Part shown: positions 18,061 through 26,757 of the stretch, one piece after another
How positions within the stretch are numbered: position 1 is the first letter of the stretch
How the letters are laid out: the number at the start of each line of letters is the position of its first letter
Translations under genes and position numbers: made by a program
Notes under the pieces: generated by a model
Database searches by the model: none
Told to the model about the DNA's origin: nothing
The model's input: only the letters and a program-made list of their open reading frames with translations
Assembly: GCF_014324365.1 (NCBI RefSeq)
Contig: NZ_QEIG01000027.1
Span: 1 to 42,072 of the forward strand
DNA length: 42,072 nucleotides
Direction of reading: 5' to 3'
Origin: Algoriphagus sp. AK58
GTDB lineage: Bacteria > Bacteroidota > Bacteroidia > Cytophagales > Cyclobacteriaceae

Positions 18061-18082
18061 ACAGACGGCACAGTCTGTTTTT
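18061..18082 (+). terminator. Candidate plus-strand terminator
   Basis: acagac and gtctgt form a 6-bp stem with a 6-base loop, followed by a run of five T. On the plus strand there is no annotated long gene before it, so it would end a transcript from the small ORF at 17891. The stem is short, so the call is moderate. Confidence 0.5.
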
Positions 18083-18146
18083 AAAAGACTAGATTAAGAA
18101 ACACTTATACCGGATCGACATTCCGGTGGGCAAAAACCCAAAATCA

Positions 18147-18174
18147 AAACGGATTCAATCCTTGGATCCGTTTT
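18147..18174 (-). terminator. Terminator of the small HTH gene
   Basis: aaaacggat and atccgtttt form a perfect 9-bp stem with a 10-base loop. Read on the minus strand it overlaps the stop codon of the HTH gene and ends in a T run; the A/T flanks make it potentially bidirectional. Confidence 0.7.
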
Positions 18175-18382
18175 CATTTTTGAATCCAAATACAGATGAT
18201 TTCACATCTGCCACCTTAATACCATGAAATTCGGCATATTCTTCTATTGTGATCATATGGTGTTTTGATTTGCCTAACCACACCCTAATTTTCTGAAGAA
18301 TCTTGTAAGCATATGATTTACTTCTGCCAGTAACAATCATGATATCCTGGGCATAGATAATTCTACGTTCCATCTTTATCAT
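18155..18382 (-). CDS. Small helix-turn-helix protein
   Basis: About 75 residues from MIKMERRIIYAQ (an alternative start at MERRII, 18373, is equally good; the longer frame to 18418 adds an unlikely hydrophobic stretch). YAQDIMIVTGRSKSYAYKIL reads as a MerR/excisionase-type helix-turn-helix, with basic residues after it (QKIRVWLGKSKHH) and a second helical part around MITIEEYAEFHGI. Such small proteins in Bacteroidota are usually annotated as hypothetical or excisionase-like DNA-binding proteins. It stands alone between the kinase operon and the MauE gene. Its regulatory target is unknown. Confidence 0.65.
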   Translation of the reverse strand: MIKMERRIIYAQDIMIVTGRSKSYAYKILQKIRVWLGKSKHHMITIEEYAEFHGIKVADVKSSVFGFKNENGSKD

Positions 18383-18800
18383 AGCATTTCCAACAAGTAA
18401 ACTAAAACTATTGCACAAACTAAAATTAAGTCTAAATAACTCCTTTGCTATAGCGATTCTAAAATATCATTTTTTAATTCAAATCAACTACCTTTTTTAT
18501 AAAATCATAATTTAGTAGTTTAAACTGTCGAAATTCAAGGAGGAATTAGTTTTTTATTTTGATCCAAAAAATGGTCAAAATTCACATCCATTTGAAAAGG
18601 TGATTTTGAAACCACCGCCTTCTAATCCCCTACCAAACGAAAATCATTAAACAACTGACACATCTCCTTTTGAATCTGTCGTTCGTCATTTTTTTTAGGT
18701 TTTTGAAGATGTATCAAAGAACTTCCCCATCAAGATATCGGAACACAAATAACTGAAAACCTAACATTTATAATCTATTTAGTAAAAAACAAGGTATCAA
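18383..18800. other. Intergenic region between HTH gene and MauE-like gene
   Basis: AT-rich and divergent: it should hold the promoters for both neighbours. I examined it for short peptide genes and found only frames of under 20 codons with no leader-like features. A purine-rich caaggaggaa at about 18535 resembles a ribosome-binding site but has no start codon at suitable distance. Confidence 0.5.
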
Positions 18801-19307
18801 ATGAAGGATTTTAAAGGACAGATAATGAGTGGACCATCCGTATTGGTGGATCATGGCAGCAGGACAGATCGGTCAAAATCCGAATGGACGACATTTATTT
18901 TAGGTTTAATCTTAATGATCATGTGGTTTTATGTCGGCATTGATAAATACTTTGATTGGGAGACGCACTACAGAGCATTTTTAAATCAACCCTTACCTAA
19001 GGATTGGGCTATCTATTTAGCTTATTCGCTCCCCTTCTTTGAGCTTCTTTTGGGGCTTTTACTCTTTTTCCCAAAGTCAAGATGGTTTGGATTCCTATGT
19101 TCATCCATCTTATTAAGTTCATTCAGCACTTATGTGGGATTAGTTTGGATTGGGGCATTTCCCGTTGTGCCTTGCAGTTGTGCAGGATTATTCAGACGAC
19201 TGCTGTGGGGAGAACATCTACTCCTCAACCTTGCCTTTCTTTTGATTTCGATGGTAGGTCTCTATCAGGGATATCCCACCAATGAATTTAAGCATTTAAA
19301 AAAGTAA
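18801..19307 (+). CDS. MauE/DoxX-family redox-associated membrane protein
   Basis: A 168-residue integral membrane protein with four hydrophobic segments (about residues 30-47, 65-87, 93-115 and 135-155). The motif VPCSCAGLFRRLLWGEHLLLN places a Cys-X-Cys pair at the membrane face before a His-containing last helix, as in MauE-like proteins, which support disulfide formation in exported partners (MauE in methylamine dehydrogenase maturation). About 30 N-terminal residues before the first helix are hydrophilic, so a later start (MSGPSVL at 18825) is possible. The DUF6520-type gene lies 154 bp downstream on the same strand, and a terminator follows that gene, so the two are probably one unit. 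Confidence 0.8.
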   Translation: MKDFKGQIMSGPSVLVDHGSRTDRSKSEWTTFILGLILMIMWFYVGIDKYFDWETHYRAFLNQPLPKDWAIYLAYSLPFFELLLGLLLFFPKSRWFGFLCSSILLSSFSTYVGLVWIGAFPVVPCSCAGLFRRLLWGEHLLLNLAFLLISMVGLYQGYPTNEFKHLKK

Positions 19308-19461
19308 AGGACTATCCGACCCAGAAGTAAGCTGATGTTGTTTGGGTCCAGAAGCTTACAGGTGGCCTTTGCCGGGGGAAACTGAAAACCCGAAATAGAG
19401 TAAGTCAACAACCAAAACGGTTTTGCCGACTTTTTTGAAATGTTAAAAAAAGTGGCCAAGA

Positions 19462-19740
19462 ATGAGACGAACACAATTTAGTATTTCCCTTTTGGTATTG
19501 GGCTTGGTTGCCTTTGCGACTTTTGCCTTTACTCCAGCCAAGGTGCAAACAGGGATGTTTGCTCAGGATCCTCAGAATCCTTCGATTTGGTATGATTTGA
19601 CGGAAGTGGAACCGGGAGATGATACCTACCGCTGTATCAATACCGGAAACTGTCTGAGATCAGAACCAAACTCCGGGGCACAAGTGATTCAAGTCGGAAC
19701 CTTTGTGAAATATGCAGAGGAACTGCCAATTGCAGATTGA
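19462..19740 (+). CDS. DUF6520-type small exported protein
   Basis: A 92-residue protein with a signal-like N-terminus (MRRTQFSISLLVLGLVAFAT) and a mature part containing WYDLTEVEPGDDTYRC, then INTGNC, so two Cys separated by five residues. This layout (signal, WY motif, TYxC...C) fits the DUF6520 family of Bacteroidota. Function is unknown; the Cys pair beside a MauE-like membrane protein suggests an oxidised exported peptide. It is conceivable, not shown, that it is a substrate of the local peptide-processing genes. A strong terminator begins 20 bp after its stop. Confidence 0.72.
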   Translation: MRRTQFSISLLVLGLVAFATFAFTPAKVQTGMFAQDPQNPSIWYDLTEVEPGDDTYRCINTGNCLRSEPNSGAQVIQVGTFVKYAEELPIAD

Positions 19741-19758
19741 GAAAAGTTGCCTAACCCT

Positions 19759-19796
19759 AAGCCCATCGGTTTTGCCGATGGGTTTTATTTTTTTAT
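19759..19796 (+). terminator. Rho-independent terminator after the DUF6520-type gene
   Basis: cccatcgg and ccgatggg form a perfect 8-bp stem (11 bp including flanking aag/ttt-type pairs) with a 5-base loop, followed by ttttattttttt. It closes the MauE/DUF6520 unit. Confidence 0.92.
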
Positions 19797-20496
19797 GATT
19801 GTCAGCTATTGCACCACCAGCCAAATTCTCTTTGTTTAATGGGTCGGAAGACCGAGGACCGATACTTCGACAAGCTCAGTACAAGTGACCGAAGGATTCT
19901 TGATTTCTGCCTTTTTGAGAAATTTCATAAGCCAGCTAAGGCTACTGGTATAAAAGCGGAAATACAGAATAAAAATATAGGCCACAATTCGAAGGCTGGA
20001 TCATATAGCTCAAATCTTGCTTTACCAACAAAACCATTCGGGAAATCACTCCCTTAGATGAAAGAAATCCAGATCTTTTTTATCGGATAAAATGATCATT
20101 CAATATGTGTATCCGGAACAATGCACGTAGGTCTTGAACAGCAAATCTTCCTATATGAAAAAACTCCTTAGCCCCCTTGGTAAGGGAATCCGCCTATTTG
20201 GAACATCAACACTTAACTTAAATCGGTTAGGTGCAACCATGCGGATACCCATATCATTCAAATTGGAATAGGGATCATGATTGGGAAAATTGAAAAAACA
20301 GGGGCAGGAGCTGTGCCACTCCCACCCCCAAAAAATGTACTTCAGATAAGAAGAAGGGTTTAAACCCAAAATATGCATTAGCAATTCTATTGCGGCCCGT
20401 AATTGCCTCATAACGAAACCTACTGCATAATCCGGGTTTTAAAATATCCGGACCCTTTCCTTTGATCGGGCCCGGAGGGGGTGATCCGCAACTCTC
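19797..20496. other. Non-coding stretch between convergent units
   Basis: No convincing gene. At 19868-19895 the sequence tacttcgacaagctcagtac is a copy of the dispersed cttcgac...gctcag motif seen again at 26782 and inside the repeat arrays. A minus-strand frame at 20151-20411 (ending near NDMGIRMVAPNRFKLS) has some protein-like composition but no recognisable domain or good start; it could be a fragment. The 3' end of the SusD transcript must lie here. Confidence 0.5.
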
Positions 20497-21861
20497 CTAT
20501 CTATTATTGGGCTGAAGTCCATTCAGTTTTAACTCATCTTCCGGTATAGGGAATACATATCTCGGTGAATTGGGAAGCAAGGTGTAGGATTCACCTGCCA
20601 CAGTTCTGGTAAGCGTAGTTGCAGTTGTGGGATTTAGGTTCAACCTTCTAAGGTCTGACCATCTGAGTCCCCGAAAAGCCAGTTCCTTTCTTCGCTCTTT
20701 CAAGATTAGGTCCAGTGCCTGTGCTTGGGATAGTCCTGAATAAGGTGTAAACGTACCAGACTTGTATCTGAATTTCAGAAGGGAATTGAGGTATTCTACC
20801 CCTTGAGAAGGCCTGCCCAATCTCACCTCAGTTTCTGCTGCTATCAAGTATAATTCTCCTGTGGTAAGTCCTGAAAAAAGTGCAAAGTCTCCAGAATAGC
20901 TTCCTCTAAACACGAATCCAGGGGCTGTGGCGGTAGGCCTTCGGTAGAAGAGCGTTTTTCTTAAATCATTCGCTTCATAGGAGTTATAGAGCTGGGGATC
21001 TACAAAGGTCAAGTTACTGAAATGAAAAATCTGCGAGGTCATAACTGAGTAAAAGAGCGTTTCCCTATTGAATACCGTAAATGAGAAGTTTCCTGTAGAC
21101 GTGGTCTGATTGAAGTCCAGGGGAGGGTTTGCCGCATTCAATGCGATTTTTGCCCAACGGTTCGCATTTTCAAAATCAGACATCGACAGGTAAATCCGGG
21201 CAAGTAATGCCTGTGCGGCTGTTCTGGTGGGCCTGGTTGGGAATATCTCCGAATCAGGAAGGTTAGGCTCAGCTGCCTCCACATCTGAAATAATCCGCTG
21301 ATATGTTTCCCTCAAGGTTGCTCTCCCCTGCTTATCGGTGATTTTGGGTATTGTCCTGATCACCAGACCTAACTCTTGGTCTGCTGTGGAAGCCTGGTAA
21401 ACCGGGGCAAACTGGCCCGCCAAATCAAATAAGGATTTGCCTCTTAAGAAAAGAGCTCTGGCTTTCAGCTCTTCCAGCTTTTTCAAGGAGACTGAAGACT
21501 CAGGTGTGATTCGGGACGCCTCATCCAAGACCACATTGGCATAGAAAATCTGACGGTATGAAACCACCCAGTCCGATGCCTCTGGGGTATCATAGATTTC
21601 TTCTTTCCACAAGTAGGCATTTTGATCAGGAATGGAGTTGAAGGCGACAAATCCGGGATCTGTTGTCCAAAAGTCATCCGTTCCGGTAAAAATCAGGGAA
21701 GGAGAATTGTTCATTTGGAAATTCACATTATCGAGCAATCCTTCCAGTTCGGACACCGTCTGGGGTATCACCAACGACTTGGTTGGCTTTTGATCCAGAA
21801 AACCTTCACATCCGTAGATCGTGAGCAAGAGTGCCAGCATGGGTATTGACAGTTTTTTCAT
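20497..21861 (-). CDS. SusD/RagB family outer-membrane lipoprotein
   Basis: A 454-residue SusD-like lipoprotein, the surface lid that binds substrate over its SusC channel. The N-terminus is a lipoprotein signal (MKKLSIPMLALLLTIYGC, with Cys18 as the lipidation site) followed by EGFLDQKPTKS, the usual SusD opening. TPR-like helices follow (ALLARIYLSMSDFENANRWA at about 225-244). The C-terminus has the family ending with LILKERRKELAFRGLRWSDL and YVFPIPEDEL, then NGLQPNNR. It lies 106 bp downstream of the SusC gene in one operon. There are no glycoside hydrolase genes nearby, so a glycan substrate has no support; a peptide or cofactor is equally possible. Confidence 0.94.
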   Translation of the reverse strand: MKKLSIPMLALLLTIYGCEGFLDQKPTKSLVIPQTVSELEGLLDNVNFQMNNSPSLIFTGTDDFWTTDPGFVAFNSIPDQNAYLWKEEIYDTPEASDWVVSYRQIFYANVVLDEASRITPESSVSLKKLEELKARALFLRGKSLFDLAGQFAPVYQASTADQELGLVIRTIPKITDKQGRATLRETYQRIISDVEAAEPNLPDSEIFPTRPTRTAAQALLARIYLSMSDFENANRWAKIALNAANPPLDFNQTTSTGNFSFTVFNRETLFYSVMTSQIFHFSNLTFVDPQLYNSYEANDLRKTLFYRRPTATAPGFVFRGSYSGDFALFSGLTTGELYLIAAETEVRLGRPSQGVEYLNSLLKFRYKSGTFTPYSGLSQAQALDLILKERRKELAFRGLRWSDLRRLNLNPTTATTLTRTVAGESYTLLPNSPRYVFPIPEDELKLNGLQPNNR

Positions 21862-21967
21862 GTTTAGTGTATGTTTTGGAAAACCCGGCAGATCAGATGG
21901 TCAGTCTAAACCAAACCAATATGAGTATTACCACCCGACTGCCGGGAAGATTTAAAGATTATTACTA

Positions 21968-24900
21968 TCAGAAGTCTGCTTTGAAACCTATCGAAAGAGA
22001 GGTCAAAGCCTGAACTGTTCTAAAGTCCGGGTCTTTGAATTCATCGGTTTTCTTCCAAAGGATTCCCAGGTTGTTGGCATAGGCATACATTTCCAAGCCT
22101 GCGAACGGCAATCCCAGAAGCCTTTGGCCCTGAAGCGTGTATGAAACCCTGATATCCTGAAGACGGATGTGGTCTCCTTTGACTACCATGATTTCTGAGC
22201 GGTTGTAGAAATTATCCCGGTTGGACACCTGGCTCATCGGAAATGAAGGCACTTGGGTAATGAGTTCGTCTCCGGGCTTCTGCCAGCGTCGGGAATAATC
22301 TTCGTGGACCGTACCCCCTTGGTACAAACTGTTGTAGATCAAGGGTTGTCTCCTTACAAAATATCCCAGTCGATAAGAGATATTGGCAGAGAAAGACCAG
22401 CCCTTCCAGCTTATCGTATTCATCCACGATCCGAACACATTAGGACGGGCAGGACCCATGTACACCAATTCTTCTATCGGCGTTGAGTTGATAATAGCAT
22501 TATAGTTTGTCGTTGGCTGCCCCTCGACCAGTCCTAATGGATTTCCATTGGCTGGGTCCAGACCTGCCCAAGGGTAAGCAAAAACAGAAAAAAGCGGGTA
22601 CCCTTTCAGTGGGGCTGGAAATGTTCCCGACCCTCCAAAGCCATAGTTGGTATATTGGACCGGCAGTGCCTGAACCTCATAGGAAGTCACCTCTTCCTTC
22701 AACCAATTGAACAACAGGGTCTGGTTCCAGCGGACTCCTCTGTTGATTACCCTGTATCTAAGCAGGAGATCCAATCCTTGGGTCCGGGTATTGGCAAAGT
22801 TTCCGCGAAACAGTGTCACTCCGGTAGAGGATGGAAAGGGCTGGTCGCCGATGAGATCGAGTCCCTGCTTGAAGTAATAATCCATGCTTCCGGAAAGTCC
22901 ACCGTCTTTGGTTTCAAAATCAAGTGCAAAGTTGACTGTCTTCACCCTCTCCCATCTCAGTTCGGGGTTTGGGGGATTTTGGATCGCATAGCTAGACAGC
23001 CGGGTAAGGTTATTGGATGAACCCGGCAGCAGATATGCCGTGGTATAGGCAGAGACACCTCTGTCCACGTTTCCGTTGTATCCAAAGGTAGTTCTCAACC
23101 TCAGGTAAGGCAGTGCCCCTGAACTATAAAAGGATTCTTCACTCAAGGTCCAACTGCCTCCAATTGACCATAGGGGCACGCCCTTTTGGTTGGATTCTAC
23201 CCCAAATAAGTTAGAAGCATCCTTTCGGGCACTGGCCGAGAGGGTGTACTTTTTATCCAAAGTATAGGAGGCATTGGCATAGTAAGAGAGGAACCTGTCG
23301 GATAAACCGGTGTGATTGTTTCGATAGGGTATATTGACCAGAGAAGCATTGTGGTACCTTCTAAACCGGGTCACGTAGTCCACGCCCAGGGAGGCCCCCA
23401 ATTCCTCATCATATCCATAAAATCTGGACGAATTCGTTTCGGTATCCAGACTTTTGATTTCCAATCCTGCTATTGCTGCCCAATCGTGACGCTGATTGAC
23501 CGTGCGGTTGAATGAGGTCTGAATTCGCAGATGGTCACTTTGGGATCGGGACTCACCAAGATCTGCAATGGAGCCTCGTGGGATGGCCAGTGTCTGGGCC
23601 CCATTTGCGGCTACTTGGGTAAATGTATTGATCAGGTCCCGGGTATAGAAGGAATTTTCAGTCTGCAATTCCCAAGTTCTCCCTGTATTCGTCCAATATT
23701 GGTAAAGGGCATCCATGGTCCATCCTTCCAGAATCTTGAAACTCAGGTTGAAATTCGCTCTCAGGTCCAGAAATTCCCGCTCGTTGGTTTCCTGACCCAA
23801 CTCAGCCAGGGGGTAATATTTCCAGTCCAATAATCCATTGGATTCGGCCTGGTTCAAAAACGGCTCTCGGTAAGATCTCGCCAAAGCAGCCGGATTCCCA
23901 TTCAGGTCGGCCAATCGGACATAGGGAGCGGAAAGCCCTTGAGGCAGACTGGTCCGCTGGTTGTTTTTTCCATTGGCCAGGTATAGGCCCGTCTTGATTT
24001 GCAGTCTGTTTTGGATGAGGTTCCAGTCATTTTTCAGATTTGCCGTCCAGCGGGAATTGTCATTGCCTTCGATGCCACTCAGGTTTTTGTCGTATCCCAA
24101 CGAGATGGAATACCGATGCCGATCCGCTCCACCACGTATTCCAAGAGCGTATTGCTGCTGGAATGCCGGGCGGTAGTAATACTTGGCCAGTTCATCGCGA
24201 TAGTTGTGGGACGAATAGGCTGCCAGCCGGCTATCTGCCTCCTGTTGGGTGATTTTCCCATCTCTGAGCAGGATCAGCGTCTCGATGGCCGGGGATAGCA
24301 AAGGGAGATTTCTCGAGTTTTCCCTTGCGGTGTAGATTCCTCTGGAGAACATCTCCTTTTCGACAGCTACGAGATCCTTTGAGGAGATTTCGGGAAGGTA
24401 GTAGGGGTCTGTTTCCTGAATTCCGGTGAAGTTGGACGTGAAGGATACTCTCGGCCTCTCTCCTGCCCTGCCAGACTTGGTGGTAATGACGATCACTCCA
24501 TTTCCGGCTCTGGCGCCCCAGATCGAGGCAGCGGCGGCATCTTTAAGCACTGTGATGGATTCCACATCGTTGGGATTGATACTTTCGATGGGGCCGTCAT
24601 AGGGAAACTGATCAACGACGATGAGCGGGCGGGATTCGGCAAAGATGGTGGAAGTCCCCCGGATAGAAATGTCATTGGGGGTGGTGCGGTCCCTGTTGAA
24701 TATCAGGCCCGGCGTGATATCTTCCAGTCTATCGAGGATCCCCGTACTTACTCTTCGGGTGATGATGGGCTCATCCAGGTAGGCAAAGGAGCCTGTGGCC
24801 CGCTCTCGGGGAAGTTGCTGATATCCCGTGGAAAGCACCTCTACTCCGTCCAGCTGAATGTTGTCCGGGCTGAGCCTCAGGGTAATCAAATCCGCGTTGA

Positions 24901-25174
24901 GGCTTTCGGTACGAAGCTCCTGTAAGACAAAGCCCACAAAGCTGACCATCAACACCTGATCTCCAACTACTGGAACTGTAATGGAAAACATTCCATCTGC
25001 ATCGGTGACAGTACCTTTGGTGGTTCCTTTCAGGACAATGGCCGCACCCGGCAGGGGGCTTTGATCTTCCGCTGAGATGATCTGCCCTCGGATGGTCTTT
25101 TCCTGAGCGATTTGGGCATGGAGGCTTTCTGCTATCCAAAGCAGGAAAAGCCCGATAAGTAAGGTTTTCTTCAT
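21968..25174 (-). CDS. SusC/RagA family TonB-linked outer-membrane protein
   Basis: A 1068-residue TonB-dependent transporter. Signal peptide at residues 1-20, carboxypeptidase-regulatory-like domain at about 25-110 (IRGQIISAEDQSPLPGAAIV), then the plug with the SusC-type strings TPGLIFNRDRTTPNDISIRG and GARAGNGVIVITTKSG, and a long barrel. The end (LSIGFKADF) carries the terminal aromatic residue typical of barrel proteins. Members pump substrate captured by SusD into the periplasm using TonB energy. It begins 2 bp after the stop of the thioredoxin-like gene and is followed by SusD, giving a three-gene operon. The GC content is clearly higher than in the LanB gene. Confidence 0.95.
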   Translation of the reverse strand: MKKTLLIGLFLLWIAESLHAQIAQEKTIRGQIISAEDQSPLPGAAIVLKGTTKGTVTDADGMFSITVPVVGDQVLMVSFVGFVLQELRTESLNADLITLRLSPDNIQLDGVEVLSTGYQQLPRERATGSFAYLDEPIITRRVSTGILDRLEDITPGLIFNRDRTTPNDISIRGTSTIFAESRPLIVVDQFPYDGPIESINPNDVESITVLKDAAAASIWGARAGNGVIVITTKSGRAGERPRVSFTSNFTGIQETDPYYLPEISSKDLVAVEKEMFSRGIYTARENSRNLPLLSPAIETLILLRDGKITQQEADSRLAAYSSHNYRDELAKYYYRPAFQQQYALGIRGGADRHRYSISLGYDKNLSGIEGNDNSRWTANLKNDWNLIQNRLQIKTGLYLANGKNNQRTSLPQGLSAPYVRLADLNGNPAALARSYREPFLNQAESNGLLDWKYYPLAELGQETNEREFLDLRANFNLSFKILEGWTMDALYQYWTNTGRTWELQTENSFYTRDLINTFTQVAANGAQTLAIPRGSIADLGESRSQSDHLRIQTSFNRTVNQRHDWAAIAGLEIKSLDTETNSSRFYGYDEELGASLGVDYVTRFRRYHNASLVNIPYRNNHTGLSDRFLSYYANASYTLDKKYTLSASARKDASNLFGVESNQKGVPLWSIGGSWTLSEESFYSSGALPYLRLRTTFGYNGNVDRGVSAYTTAYLLPGSSNNLTRLSSYAIQNPPNPELRWERVKTVNFALDFETKDGGLSGSMDYYFKQGLDLIGDQPFPSSTGVTLFRGNFANTRTQGLDLLLRYRVINRGVRWNQTLLFNWLKEEVTSYEVQALPVQYTNYGFGGSGTFPAPLKGYPLFSVFAYPWAGLDPANGNPLGLVEGQPTTNYNAIINSTPIEELVYMGPARPNVFGSWMNTISWKGWSFSANISYRLGYFVRRQPLIYNSLYQGGTVHEDYSRRWQKPGDELITQVPSFPMSQVSNRDNFYNRSEIMVVKGDHIRLQDIRVSYTLQGQRLLGLPFAGLEMYAYANNLGILWKKTDEFKDPDFRTVQALTSLSIGFKADF

Positions 25175-25176
25175 GG

Positions 25177-26757
25177 TTAAGGAATATTTGGGTTGGAATG
25201 GTTAGAAGTGGGATGGAGCTGTGAAGCGATGAGGTCAATCAGTCCCTCTGCCTGGGATGGCATTTTAAGCGAGCGGATCAGATTCCCCTCTGCGTCGATG
25301 AGCATCAGGGCCGGATAGGCCTGAATATCATAATGGGTCAAAAAGGGATGCACATCTCTCCCACCCAAAAACAGGTGCAGGTTGCCAAAGGAATAACCCG
25401 GGTTTTCTTTCAGATAGGTTTTCCAGAGCTCCGGGTCCGGGTCGGTGTTTACGGAGATGAGTCTGAAATCCGGATGATCCCTGAAGCGGTCCATGACTTT
25501 GGTCAGCTGGCGTTCGTGCATGAGCTTGCTGGGGGTGCAGCCCGGGAACCAGAAAGCCAGAAGCAGGGTCTTGCCTTTGAAGTTTTGGAGTGAAACCGGA
25601 TTGCCCTGCAGGTCTGTCATATTCAAGGCCTCCGCGGGCAATCCCGGCTGATGGGCCTGTGCCAGTGCCTGAAGTCTAATCTTCAGGTAATCTGCCTGCA
25701 TTCTTTCCAAGGCCGACGCTACAGCACCTCTGAAGTCCGGCAGTCTTTGGTAATTGGCAAAGAGAAATCGTGCTGCCAGTTCGTCGAAGAGTAACTGCCC
25801 GTAATTGGATTCCAGTCTGGAAAAAAGACTTTCTTTAGTCTGTAGGGCCAAAAGGCTTTCCTTATCGATCAGGAATTGGGGGAAGTATGCGGATTTGACC
25901 GCGATGGAATCAGGAACCGAAAGCTCTCCTACACGCTGAAGGTATTCCCTGATCAGCAAGTTGGTCTGCTCAGGAGAATCCAGCGGCAAATTTTTGATGA
26001 GTGACAGGGACCTGGAGGCAGCTTCACCCAGTATATCAGCCTGAAGGATTTGCAAAAACTCCCCGGAAATGCCTGAGGAAGGGTCAGGAGTCCACTTTTC
26101 CAATTCTCGTAATCTGGGATCCTGCCGGGGAAGGGACTGAAGCTGCCGGATCATCCACCGGTAGCGAGGTTCGCCAGGCTGGACAAAGACCATGTTTCTC
26201 GGGGAAAAGGTGAAGGAAGGAGGGGATTTGAGCAAGAACTCCTGTTGCTGAGCTTGGGGGTCTTGTCCTGCTCTCAGGTGAAAGGAAGGAGTCTCGGCGC
26301 TCATTTCTGCGGCCCGAATCAGTGCCAGCCGATGCTGGAGGGTGAACTTGTCAGCCTGTGGACCGAGGAAGATCAGTTTTCCCAACCTGAGGTCCAGGGA
26401 AAAGAGGAGTGAATCTCCCGGCTCCACCAGGAATCGGTCGAGGTAGAAGTCGCCCAAGATGGAGGAAATGGAGAGGTAGGCTGGCTGGGATATCGGAGCT
26501 GTAGACAGCTGGATTACCCCACTTTCCGAATTACCCTGAAGGATAGAGCCGGGCAGGATGGGGACATAGGTCATGGACTTGCCAGCAAAAGAGACGAACT
26601 GGCCTAAATAATGATCCCAAAAGATCAGACGGAGTGAATCCTGAGGGATGGCTTGTCGGATTTCGCCATGGACGAAAACGGGCTTCTCTGGAGGGCTTTG
26701 AGCCTTGAGGAAAAGGCATGGCAGTGCCAGGAAGCATGTGAGTAGGATTTTTTGCAT
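25177..26757 (-). CDS. TlpA-like thioredoxin-fold exported protein, CxxS active site
   Basis: A 526-residue exported protein, started at MQKILLTCFLALPCLFLKAQ, which is a clean signal peptide; the frame to 26784 adds nine residues of no use. The N-terminal two thirds (about 25-370) are a helical region of the sort that precedes thioredoxin domains in Bacteroidota. The C-terminal domain (about 375-510) has the AhpC/TSA-TlpA fold, with LNMTDLQGNPVSLQNFKGKT then LLLAFWFPGCTPSK. The usual CxxC is CTPS here (Cys407, Ser410): the resolving Cys is missing, so it cannot act as a simple disulfide reductase and may be an isomerase-like or binding protein. It is the first gene of the SusC/SusD operon. 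Confidence 0.85.
   Translation of the reverse strand: MQKILLTCFLALPCLFLKAQSPPEKPVFVHGEIRQAIPQDSLRLIFWDHYLGQFVSFAGKSMTYVPILPGSILQGNSESGVIQLSTAPISQPAYLSISSILGDFYLDRFLVEPGDSLLFSLDLRLGKLIFLGPQADKFTLQHRLALIRAAEMSAETPSFHLRAGQDPQAQQQEFLLKSPPSFTFSPRNMVFVQPGEPRYRWMIRQLQSLPRQDPRLRELEKWTPDPSSGISGEFLQILQADILGEAASRSLSLIKNLPLDSPEQTNLLIREYLQRVGELSVPDSIAVKSAYFPQFLIDKESLLALQTKESLFSRLESNYGQLLFDELAARFLFANYQRLPDFRGAVASALERMQADYLKIRLQALAQAHQPGLPAEALNMTDLQGNPVSLQNFKGKTLLLAFWFPGCTPSKLMHERQLTKVMDRFRDHPDFRLISVNTDPDPELWKTYLKENPGYSFGNLHLFLGGRDVHPFLTHYDIQAYPALMLIDAEGNLIRSLKMPSQAEGLIDLIASQLHPTSNHSNPNIP

Noticed and set aside
20151..20411. Minus-strand 86-codon frame downstream of SusD
   Set aside because: Some protein-like composition but no recognisable domain, no good start context and no partner; left as a possible fragment.
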